Translations under genes and position numbers: made by a program
Source of the DNA: JBBQKP01 sp038326995
GTDB taxonomy: Bacteria > Planctomycetota > Phycisphaerae > Tepidisphaerales > Tepidisphaeraceae
Assembly: GCA_038326995.1 (NCBI GenBank)
Contig: JBBQKP010000030.1
Coordinates: forward strand, 1-23,408
Direction of reading: 5' to 3'
Length of the DNA stretch: 23,408 nucleotides
Notes under the pieces: model-generated
Told to the model about the DNA's origin: nothing
The model's database searches: none
What the model saw: the letters and a program-made list of their open reading frames with translations, nothing else
Shown: piece by piece, positions 1-6,997 of the stretch
How the letters are laid out: each line of letters begins with the position of its first letter
Numbering within the stretch: position 1 is the first letter of the stretch

Positions 1-1
1 A

Positions 2-1723
2 TCAATTCGGCATGTTCTCGAGTTCCTGCTCGATCGCCTTCATCAGCGGCGCGATCGTCTTCTCGCTGAAATCAAACACCAGGCCCGCCGTTTTGAACAG
101 CTCGGGCAACGGTCGCGTTCCGCCGAGCGTGAGGGCTTTGCGATATTGGCTCAGCGCCTGCTTCGGATCGGTCGTTGCTTTGAGCCACATCTGCATCGCA
201 CCGAGCTGGGCGATGCCGTACTCCACGTAATAAAACGGCGAGTGGAACAGATGCAGTTGTCGCTGCCAGAGGCATTCCAGAATCTCTTCAATCCCCTCGT
301 AACTATCGCCCGATCCGAACCGCTTCATGAGCGAGAGCCAGTGGTCGGTGCGTTCCTGCTTTGTGTGGACCGGATTGGTGTAAATCCAGTGCTGGAAGAG
401 ATCGATGGTGCTCATCCACGGGAAGAACTTGATCACGTCTTCGAGCTGCTTGCGGCGGGCGCGGGTGTATTCCTCGCCCTCGCCGTAAAAAATATCCAGG
501 TGATCCATCGAGAGCATTTCCATGCTCATGCTCGCGACTTCGCAGAACTCCATCGGCGCGTGACGCAGAAACATGAGCGGCTCGACCGCGGCGGCCCATT
601 GCAGGTGGAACGCGTGCCCGCCTTCGTGCAAAAGCGTTTCGACATCGCGATGTAGCCCGGCCGCGTTCATGAAAATGAACGGCTGCTTGCTTTCGTGCAG
701 TGACGACTGATATCCGCCCGGCTGCTTTCCGCCGCGGCTTTCGAGATCGAGATTGCCGTGCTCTTTAAGCTGATCAAAATCACGCGCCAAATCGGGCGAT
801 AGCCGTTCGAACACCTGGCGTGTCTTGCTGACGAAACCGGGAATATCGCGTGCATCAAACGGACTCAGGGCCGGTCGATTGTCCGGATCAACCGCCAAAT
901 CCCACGGCCGAAGCACATCAACATTGAGCCTTTCCTTTCGCTGCTTCGCGAGCTTTCTCACGAGCGGCACGACGCACTTCTCAACAGCGTCGGCGAATTT
1001 CAGGCAGTCTTCGGGCGTGTAATCGAATCGCTGTTTGCTCTTGAACGCATAGGCGCGGAAGTCGTCGAGACCTGCGTTCTTCGCCATCTGGATTCGCAGT
1101 GCGCGGATTTCGTCAAACAGTTCGTCCATCGCAACGCGATCCACGAGCCGGCGGTTCGCCGATGCTTTCCACGCCTCTTCACGCGTCGTGCGGTCGGGAT
1201 CTTCCAGAAACCGCGCCATCTGCGGCGGCGTGTAACTGGTTCCGCGGAAGTCGATCATCATCGAGCCGCACATCTTGTCGTACTCATTCACCAGCCGGGC
1301 GATCTTCGTTTCAAGCCCGACATTCTCCGATCGAAACAAATCCACTTCCGCCTTCCAATTGCGAATCAACATCTCGTACCGCTGGCCCTTAAGCTCAGAT
1401 AGAAAAGGCGACGCGAGGAACTTTTTCTGAAGCTCGAACGTGACGGGCTTGAACGGCGGCTCGACGTTTTCGACGAACTGCAGGTAAATTTTTTCGATCG
1501 CACGGTCGTCGGTGTGACAACTCTTGTTGATGTACGCCCGGCTTCCGTATTCATCGACCGCCGCACACAGTTCAGAAAAATCCGCCAGCCACGCCTCGAG
1601 CTCTGCTGCGGAATGAATCTCGCGTTCCTGCAAACGCTCGGCGACCGGTGCGATCGCGTTCCAATCAGACAAACTCAAATCGGCGGGTACAAAACGGCGG
1701 TGCGGCAATACTCTGGTAGACAT
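2..1723 (-). CDS. M3 family oligoendopeptidase (zinc metallopeptidase)
   Basis: Cytoplasmic zinc peptidase of the thimet/oligoendopeptidase F family (M3), which cuts short peptides during peptide turnover. The zinc-binding HExxH is seen as LLHEGGHAFH (His366, Glu367, His370 from the chosen start). A following Glu in MEFCEVAS (about residue 395) fits as third ligand. No signal peptide is visible. The protein is 573 aa from ATG 1723, close to the usual 560-600 aa. The frame stays open to 1906, with further ATGs at 1747 and 1852. I chose 1723 because the recognisable domain starts four residues later (LPHRRFVPADL) and the extra N-terminus is charged and featureless. The gene is complete, with its TGA at positions 2-4. 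It points away from mraY and shares a long intergenic region with it. The family call is firm; the substrate is unknown. Confidence 0.93.
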   Translation of the reverse strand: MSTRVLPHRRFVPADLSLSDWNAIAPVAERLQEREIHSAAELEAWLADFSELCAAVDEYGSRAYINKSCHTDDRAIEKIYLQFVENVEPPFKPVTFELQKKFLASPFLSELKGQRYEMLIRNWKAEVDLFRSENVGLETKIARLVNEYDKMCGSMMIDFRGTSYTPPQMARFLEDPDRTTREEAWKASANRRLVDRVAMDELFDEIRALRIQMAKNAGLDDFRAYAFKSKQRFDYTPEDCLKFADAVEKCVVPLVRKLAKQRKERLNVDVLRPWDLAVDPDNRPALSPFDARDIPGFVSKTRQVFERLSPDLARDFDQLKEHGNLDLESRGGKQPGGYQSSLHESKQPFIFMNAAGLHRDVETLLHEGGHAFHLQWAAAVEPLMFLRHAPMEFCEVASMSMEMLSMDHLDIFYGEGEEYTRARRKQLEDVIKFFPWMSTIDLFQHWIYTNPVHTKQERTDHWLSLMKRFGSGDSYEGIEEILECLWQRQLHLFHSPFYYVEYGIAQLGAMQMWLKATTDPKQALSQYRKALTLGGTRPLPELFKTAGLVFDFSEKTIAPLMKAIEQELENMPN

Positions 1724-2471
1724 TCCGTCAATGCTACTCAAATTCATCCCTCGGGCATAGAGCCGCACCATCTCAAGCCTTGCCAGAAACTTGTTCGGTT
1801 TCTCTCTGAAACTTTCCGCTTCGGGTTTGCGCGCCGATGGCGATGCGCTCATGTGCGAATGGAGTGCATAACGATAACTGGTCCTGAAACAGTCGGCCGA
1901 CAGCAAAAGCGAACTCGAATGTGCATAGTTATAGCCGGCCTGGATGCGTGATGGCGGCGTAACGTGAGCGGCGGCCTGTAGATGGGCCCGGGGAAGGCAA
2001 AAACGAGCGTCGGAAAATGGGTGGTCAAAGCGTGCGAAATGGTGGTCGAGGGCGGTGAATCGGGTGAAAACCGCGCAGAAGGCGGTTTAAATAGGCCGCG
2101 TATATGAACAGTGTCAGAGCTAAGTGTCGGACGATGTTTTTTTTCGTGATCGCTCGCAAAAGAATCGTGCCACAGAAAATGACGAACCGAACGCACATCA
2201 ATGAGGCGTCAGAACTCGAAAAAACTTTATGCACGGGCATGACGCTTCATCCTGACGTGTATTCGCGCATGTACGCAGGCGGATCGAGCGGTGGAGCTGT
2301 GAGCGAGTCACCCGCGCGCTAGGTAAGGTTCAGTACTACGTCAACGATCGATTCCGCGTTGGTGAACGTGTGGCCGTCTCGCATCTGAAGCAGAATTTCG
2401 GTACACAACAGCCAAAGGCGTCGGCACGGATGTCGACCTGCAAGGGACACGAAACTTTTTCGTCAAACGCC
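1724..2471. other. Long divergent intergenic region, no gene seen
   Basis: About 750 bp between the peptidase start and the mraY start. Open frames here (for example 2104-2322 plus and 1849-2196 minus) are short, arginine/serine-rich and show no family features. The first ~180 bp could be an N-terminal extension of the peptidase if it starts at 1747 or 1852. The stretch 2254-2471 is open in the mraY frame but has no ATG before 2430, and its translation does not look like a protein domain. Visible elements are a direct GGTGGTC repeat at 2020-2047, an AT-rich patch around 2086-2106 that could hold a weak -10, and a run of eight T at 2135-2142. Promoters for both flanking genes must lie here, but none is strong by eye. 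Confidence 0.5.
2020..2047 (+). promoter_or_regulatory. Direct repeat GGTGGTC, 21 bp apart, upstream of mraY
   Basis: GGTGGTC occurs at 2020-2026 and 2041-2047. Both copies follow an AAAT tract, and they lie exactly 21 bp apart, two helical turns. Related GGTGA elements follow at about 2053 and 2063. Evenly spaced G-rich direct repeats resemble operator sites in general. Because they lie upstream of a cell-wall gene, MraZ-type repeats come to mind, but unit and spacing do not match the TGGGA-N5 pattern of E. coli MraZ. The function is inferred. Confidence 0.25.
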
Positions 2472-3632
2472 ATGATCGATTTTTTTGTCAGTCGATATCT
2501 GGACTTGCTCGAAGCCGCCGGGCTTGGGTTTTTGCGCGTGTTTACGTTCGTTACGTTTCAAACGATCGCCGCGGCGGTGATGTCGTTCGCGATCGTGCTG
2601 GCGATGGGACCGCGGACGATCCGCTGGCTGCGCCATCAGAAGATCGGCGACAATCCGAGCTTCGACGACGCGACCATGGACGCGGCGATGTCGCAAAAGC
2701 GCGGCACGCCGACGATGGGCGGCCTGCTCATCGTCGCCGCGATCACGACGACCGTCTTGCTGCTCGCAGATCTTCGAAACGCCTACACGTGGATCGCGGT
2801 TGCGTCGGTGCTATCGATGGGCGCGATCGGCGCGACTGATGACTGGATGAAACTTCGCGCGCATCGTCTGGCACGCGAGGGGAAAATTCGTTCGACGCGT
2901 CAGGGCCTGACGACGGGCAAGAAGCTCGTCGTGCAGTTGATTCTTTGCGGATTTATCGGAGCGGCCACGTGGTACGTCGGCGCTGACACGGCCAGTGCGT
3001 CCTCGCTGATGATTCCCGGGCTCAAGACGATCGCTCTTCCGCTTGGCGGGGTCGGATTCGTCGTGCTTTCGATCTTCGTTCTCACGGGATCGACCAACGC
3101 AGTGAATCTGACCGACGGGCTGGACGGCCTGGCCGCGGGATGTGGCGCGATCGCCGCGTTCGCGTTCGTCATTCTCTCGCTCATTGTCGGCGACACTGAA
3201 TGGTCGGCGACGCTCTTGTACCACCACGTTCCACAGGCCAAGGCGATGGCGGTCGTGGCGGCGGCACTCGGCGGGGCGTGCCTGGGCTTCCTTTGGTTCA
3301 ACGCGCACCCCGCGAGCGTGTTCATGGGCGACACCGGTTCTCTCGCCGTCGGCGGACTTCTTGGCTACATCGCCATTGTCACCCGACACGAACTGCTGCT
3401 GATCGTCATCGGCGCAGTCTTCGTCGCAGAGGCGCTATCGGTGATGGTACAGGTCAGCTACTTTAAATATTCGCGCAAGCGAACGGGAACAGGCGTGCGG
3501 CTCTTGCTCATGAGCCCGCTTCATCACCATTTCCAAAAAGTCGGATGGAGCGAGACACAAGTCGTTGTGAGGTTCTGGCTGATTGCAGCAATGCTCGCGG
3601 CGGTGGGCGTCGCGAGCGTCAAGCTGCGGTAA
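2472..3632 (+). CDS. mraY: Phospho-N-acetylmuramoyl-pentapeptide-transferase (MraY)
   Basis: Integral membrane enzyme that transfers phospho-MurNAc-pentapeptide from UDP to undecaprenyl phosphate, making lipid I for peptidoglycan. The protein is 386 aa with about ten hydrophobic segments. Family motifs are in order: KRGTPTMGG (76-84), the Asp pair in ATDDWMK (Asp123/124), NLTDGLDGLAAG (212-223), FMGDTGSLAVGG (284-295, catalytic Asp287) and PLHHHFQKVGW (349-359, the HHH loop). The frame extends upstream to a GTG at 2370, but ATG 2472 matches the family N-terminus: a short amphipathic lead, then the first helix. There is no clear Shine-Dalgarno. mraY normally sits between murF and murD in the dcw cluster; here it stands alone between a peptidase and a convergent deacetylase gene. 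Peptidoglycan synthesis fits the nagZ found downstream. Confidence 0.97.
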   Translation: MIDFFVSRYLDLLEAAGLGFLRVFTFVTFQTIAAAVMSFAIVLAMGPRTIRWLRHQKIGDNPSFDDATMDAAMSQKRGTPTMGGLLIVAAITTTVLLLADLRNAYTWIAVASVLSMGAIGATDDWMKLRAHRLAREGKIRSTRQGLTTGKKLVVQLILCGFIGAATWYVGADTASASSLMIPGLKTIALPLGGVGFVVLSIFVLTGSTNAVNLTDGLDGLAAGCGAIAAFAFVILSLIVGDTEWSATLLYHHVPQAKAMAVVAAALGGACLGFLWFNAHPASVFMGDTGSLAVGGLLGYIAIVTRHELLLIVIGAVFVAEALSVMVQVSYFKYSRKRTGTGVRLLLMSPLHHHFQKVGWSETQVVVRFWLIAAMLAAVGVASVKLR

Positions 3633-3663
3633 TTTGAAAGGATCAGCGATCGCAATGCTCGTG

Positions 3664-4683
3664 TCACGACGTCGCCAAACCTCGCACGTGTCGCACGACC
3701 GATCGCCCCAGTGCGCGAAGGTGATAGCCGCCTTCCAGTACGCTCACGACGCGTCCATCGCAGTGTGCGTCTGCCACGCTCGTCAGCTTCTGCGTCATGA
3801 CTTCGAATGCTTCTTCAGAAAGATTGATTTGCGCCAATGGGTCCTCAGCGTGCGCGTCGAAGCCGGCCGAGATCATCAGCAGTTCGGGGCGAAATCGATC
3901 AAGACGCGGGATGATTTTTCGGTCGAACGCGGCGGCGTAATCGTCGTCGTCCGTGCCGGGGTTCATGCAGACGTTGAGGGTGTAATCCTCACCTCGTCCG
4001 ATGCCCGTCTCGTGCTCGTAGCCGCTGCCGGGATAGAGCGTACGCGGGTGTTGGTGGATGCTGATGAAGAGAACGGTGGGATCGTCTTCGAAGGCCGCCT
4101 GAGTGCCGTTGCCGTGATGGACGTCAAAATCGACGATCGCAACTTTTCCGATTCCCAGAACCTGCTGTGCATAGCGAGCCGCGATCGCGATGTTGGAGAA
4201 AAGGCAAAAGCCCATCGGCCTGGTCGGCTCGGCGTGATGGCCCGGTGGACGGCCGCAGGCGAATGCTCGGTGCACGCGGCCGCTAGCGACGGCGATCGTC
4301 GCTTCAATAACTCCGCCCGCGCTGAGCAAAGCGCAGTCGAAGCTGGCCGGGCATGTCGGCGTGTCGCCGTCGTCGAGCACCATCGACACCGCACTTCGGC
4401 GACGCACGTCTTCGATCACGTTCATCGGATGGACCAGCGCGATTTCGTCCAGCGTCGCGGGTCTACATGGCAACTCAATCAGCGGAGAGATCGCGGGCTG
4501 CATGGCTCCGAGCAAAAGTTGGAAGTCCGGAAACGGGTCGGGCGAAGTCAGCCAGTGGCTCTCGCGCAGCGCACGATGAATCGCACGAAGACGGTCAGGC
4601 CGTTCCGCGTGATGCGGACCCGTGTCGTGGTGAATCCCTTCGATGCTGGAAACAAATCCAACGGTATTTCCGTCTCTGGTCAT
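3664..4683 (-). CDS. Histone-deacetylase-fold hydrolase (class II HDAC/AcuC-like)
   Basis: Zinc amidohydrolase of the arginase/deacetylase superfamily, 339 aa, the usual size for bacterial members. Active-site motifs are complete: RPPGHHAE with the His149/His150 pair, DFDVHHGNGTQ with zinc ligands Asp187 and His189, SAGFDAH with third ligand Asp276, and LEGGY with catalytic Tyr320. Such enzymes remove acyl groups from acetylated lysine, polyamines or small amides; sequence alone does not show which. No signal peptide is visible, so it is cytoplasmic. The ATG (complement of 4681-4683) overlaps the stop of the upstream zinc-ribbon membrane gene as ATGA, so the two are co-translated. It ends 31 bp from mraY, convergently, with no obvious terminator between. 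The fold is certain; the substrate is unknown. Confidence 0.94.
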   Translation of the reverse strand: MTRDGNTVGFVSSIEGIHHDTGPHHAERPDRLRAIHRALRESHWLTSPDPFPDFQLLLGAMQPAISPLIELPCRPATLDEIALVHPMNVIEDVRRRSAVSMVLDDGDTPTCPASFDCALLSAGGVIEATIAVASGRVHRAFACGRPPGHHAEPTRPMGFCLFSNIAIAARYAQQVLGIGKVAIVDFDVHHGNGTQAAFEDDPTVLFISIHQHPRTLYPGSGYEHETGIGRGEDYTLNVCMNPGTDDDDYAAAFDRKIIPRLDRFRPELLMISAGFDAHAEDPLAQINLSEEAFEVMTQKLTSVADAHCDGRVVSVLEGGYHLRALGRSVVRHVRGLATS

Positions 4684-5450
4684 GGTTCCTTAGCGGCTAA
4701 AGTTTCGACTCGGTTATTCGCGAACATGATCGCACGCATCGCCAGTGTGTAGGTGTAGAAGACGTATCCGACGCAGACAACCGTGACCGCACTGAGCGTA
4801 TAAAGATACGTAATTCCGTCGGCCCCTGATACGATCGAAAGCGACAGCAGCACGCGATGCGCGATCACGACCAACAGAATCACGATCGCCGCGGGAATGG
4901 TATGGATGGCGTGGTAATCCAGAGCGCGCTGCACGCGCGGCCTGGGCATGCGATAGCCCCAGAAGTTCGACTCCAATGTCGTGAGCCACGCGATCGGCTT
5001 CGCCAGAAGCAGGCCGAAAAGAAGCACGATTTTCGCGCCCACAGCGCCGATCGCCAGGCTGATGCCGATCGCGGAAAACGTGAGAGGCGAAAAGCCCCAG
5101 AACGCGATCGCCCAGTTGTAGTGAAGGGTGACTGCGACGCACGAAATGATCGCCAGCAGCATCACACTGAACGTGCGGAACCGCCTCGAGCGAGGATGCT
5201 CTTCCAGCGAGAGCGTCTTAAAAAATCCACGTGGCGAATTCATCACCGAGAGGGCGGTCGAAGTGAACGCGCTTGTTCCCACGGCCCTCTCCCACACAGG
5301 AGCATGCCGGGGCGAGGCGGTGGTACTGATTGCGATCGCCTCGCCGCATTCGGGGCACTGTCCGGATACGGGCAGGCCGGTGAGGGTGTAGCCGCATGCT
5401 TCGCAGAGAATGTCGAGATCGCTCGGCACGACTCGGTTCTGGTAGCTCAT
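4680..5450 (-). CDS. Zinc-ribbon membrane protein of unknown function
   Basis: A 256-aa protein with an N-terminal zinc ribbon (Cys16-x2-Cys19 and Cys32-x2-Cys35, in the context CGYTLTGLP...CPECG) followed by about four hydrophobic segments in the C-terminal two thirds. This layout, a CGY-L-GLP ribbon ahead of membrane helices, is common among uncharacterised planctomycete proteins, and the helical part loosely recalls Yip1-type membrane proteins. The frame is open to 5615, but the upstream part is Arg/His-rich and overlaps the divergent small gene antisense, so ATG 5450, 15 residues before the first Cys, is the best start. Its stop overlaps the deacetylase start by 4 bp. The ribbon could bind a partner or nucleic acid at the membrane face; this is a guess. 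Confidence 0.8.
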   Translation of the reverse strand: MSYQNRVVPSDLDILCEACGYTLTGLPVSGQCPECGEAIAISTTASPRHAPVWERAVGTSAFTSTALSVMNSPRGFFKTLSLEEHPRSRRFRTFSVMLLAIISCVAVTLHYNWAIAFWGFSPLTFSAIGISLAIGAVGAKIVLLFGLLLAKPIAWLTTLESNFWGYRMPRPRVQRALDYHAIHTIPAAIVILLVVIAHRVLLSLSIVSGADGITYLYTLSAVTVVCVGYVFYTYTLAMRAIMFANNRVETLAAKEP

Positions 5451-5471
5451 CTGTGGTATTGTGCAACGACG

Positions 5472-5675
5472 ATGGTCAGGTTGCGAGAAGTATCCGATGA
5501 AACATTGCGAGAGACGCTGCGCGAGATGATCGCCGAATCTCGCGGCATGGCGGCGTCGATGATTCCGGACTGGTGGGAGATGGACGACGCCGATTTGTCG
5601 GAGATGCTGATTCAAATGCGATATCGAGAATCACCTGAAGGGCGTCAGCGCGAACACGAAGGGGATAATGAATGA
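5472..5675 (+). CDS. Small acidic protein, unknown, first gene of four-gene operon
   Basis: A 67-aa open frame from ATG 5472, ending in a TGA that overlaps the next ATG (ATGA at 5672-5675). It is rich in Glu, Arg, Met and Asp. The predicted make-up is two short amphipathic helices, around VSDETLRETLREMIAES and DDADLSEMLIQMRYRES, separated by a Trp pair (IPDWWEMDD, 31-39), and a charged tail. There is no signal peptide, membrane segment or Cys motif, and I recognise no family. The evidence that it is real is the overlap with the glycosyltransferase gene, which repeats the join used by the next genes, and the ordered helical composition. No Shine-Dalgarno is visible. Only 21 bp separate its ATG from that of the divergent zinc-ribbon gene. 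It could be a regulator or partner of the glycosyltransferase. Confidence 0.6.
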   Translation: MVRLREVSDETLRETLREMIAESRGMAASMIPDWWEMDDADLSEMLIQMRYRESPEGRQREHEGDNE

Positions 5676-6997
5676 TGGATATCGCTCTGCCGAAATCTTT
5701 GCACGCGATGTCGAATCGTCGGTTTACGATCGCGCTTCTCGCGATCTTGCTGATCGGCCTTGCGATGCGAATCGGATGGGCCGTCTCACGCGATGGCACA
5801 TCACTCGATGCGCTTCCCGATCAGTTGGAGTATCTCCAGGCCGGCGATGCCCTGCGCGAGCGGGGCGAGCTTGCGTTCGTTGATCCGCGTTTCGGGTCGC
5901 TGGTTCATGCATTTCGAATGCCCGGCTATCCGATGGTCGTCGCGGCAATGGATGGAAATGCACGATGGATTCGCATCGCTCAGTCGCTGATCGACACGCT
6001 GACTGCAGTCGCGGCGGCGATGTTGGCGTTTCGCATTTCGAACTCATGCATTTGCGGGTTGCTGGCCGCATTGTTTGTCGTGCTCAACCCGTTTCTTATT
6101 TACTTCAGCGGGTTGATTCTTACTGAAACGATCTCCGCCTCACTCATCACGTGGGGCGTGTTACTTCTCTTCATCGGCAGTCCGCCCACACGCGCGCAGT
6201 CGTCGTGGAAAGCCAGCGTCATCTGGTGGCTTGGCATTCTGCTATTGGTGATGTCAATCTACTTTCGGCCGAGCTTGATCGGGCTTCCGGTTTTGCTGGC
6301 GGTGTCGTCGTGTGCTTTGGTGGAATATCACTTTCCAACAACCAGACGCCGAATTCCCGTCGCCTTTCTCGCAGGCGTTCTGACTCTCGCGTTTTTGTTT
6401 CCGTGGGCACTTCGAAATCGCGCGGTAACGGGCGAATGGATATGGACGACCACCAACAGCGGCTTCACCTGGTACGACGGGTACAACCCCGCAGCAACGG
6501 GCCAATCCGATCAGCGATTCACGCAGGCCATGCCTGAACTGCGGATCATGAACGAATCGGTTCGAAGTTCGTATCTGCAGTCGAAAGCACGCGACTGGGC
6601 GATCGAAAATCCGCTTCGCGCGATCGAACTCGCTGGAATAAAACTGGCACGCACGTTCAGTCCGATTCCGCTGAGCGATCAGTTCGGTTCGAACAAACTT
6701 CACGTCGCAGCGGCGATCGTATTTTCAGTCCCCATTTTCACGCTCGCCGTCATGGGCCTCTGGTCGTCGCGTGTCTCACGCGGCACGAAGCTGATGCTGG
6801 CGATGCCTGTGCTCTACATCGCGATGGTGCATACTCTCACGGTGGGTTCTCTTCGATATCGGGTGCCCATTGAGCCCATTATTGGGGTTCTTGCAGGCAT
6901 GGGTGCGGCGGCCCTGATTCGCCGCGAATCCGCAGACGGTGATGACTTCGGCGAAGTTGACGAAAAAGATGAGCTAGGAATACCGAACCAAACATGA
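5672..6997 (+). CDS. GT-C (family 39-like) membrane glycosyltransferase
   Basis: A 441-aa multi-pass membrane protein with about nine or ten hydrophobic stretches, resembling the dolichyl-phosphate-mannose protein mannosyltransferase/ArnT group. Known members use polyprenyl-phosphate sugars and work at the outer face of the inner membrane. The first helix (about 19-37) is followed by an acidic loop, LPDQLEYLQAG, with Asp50 and Glu53, where GT-C enzymes keep their catalytic acidic residue. RMPGYP follows at about 90, another hallmark of the group. ATG codons lie at 5672 and 5675; the first overlaps the upstream stop. The gene ends in ATGA overlap with the AsmA-like gene. Donor and acceptor are unknown; the neighbours suggest an envelope glycan or lipid modification. 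Confidence 0.85.
   Translation: MMDIALPKSLHAMSNRRFTIALLAILLIGLAMRIGWAVSRDGTSLDALPDQLEYLQAGDALRERGELAFVDPRFGSLVHAFRMPGYPMVVAAMDGNARWIRIAQSLIDTLTAVAAAMLAFRISNSCICGLLAALFVVLNPFLIYFSGLILTETISASLITWGVLLLFIGSPPTRAQSSWKASVIWWLGILLLVMSIYFRPSLIGLPVLLAVSSCALVEYHFPTTRRRIPVAFLAGVLTLAFLFPWALRNRAVTGEWIWTTTNSGFTWYDGYNPAATGQSDQRFTQAMPELRIMNESVRSSYLQSKARDWAIENPLRAIELAGIKLARTFSPIPLSDQFGSNKLHVAAAIVFSVPIFTLAVMGLWSSRVSRGTKLMLAMPVLYIAMVHTLTVGSLRYRVPIEPIIGVLAGMGAAALIRRESADGDDFGEVDEKDELGIPNQT

Noticed and set aside
2020..2071. MraZ operator upstream of mraY
   Set aside because: Repeat unit and spacing do not match the known TGGGA-N5 pattern and no mraZ gene is present; kept only as an unnamed repeat.
2104..2322. 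72-aa plus-strand open frame upstream of mraY
   Set aside because: Low-complexity, basic N-terminus over a T-run, no recognisable motif, no ribosome site; overlaps other short open frames on the minus strand.
2370..2471. Longer mraY starting at GTG 2370
   Set aside because: The added 34 residues are polar and absent from the MraY family; ATG 2472 matches the family N-terminus.
3583..4752. 389-aa plus-strand frame opposite the deacetylase gene
   Set aside because: It is the antisense shadow of a gene with full HDAC-fold motifs; composition is Arg/Val/His-rich without domains.
4857..5471. Long upstream extension of the 67-aa small gene
   Set aside because: It runs antisense through the zinc-ribbon membrane gene and is Arg/His-rich; only the last 67 codons are free and helical.
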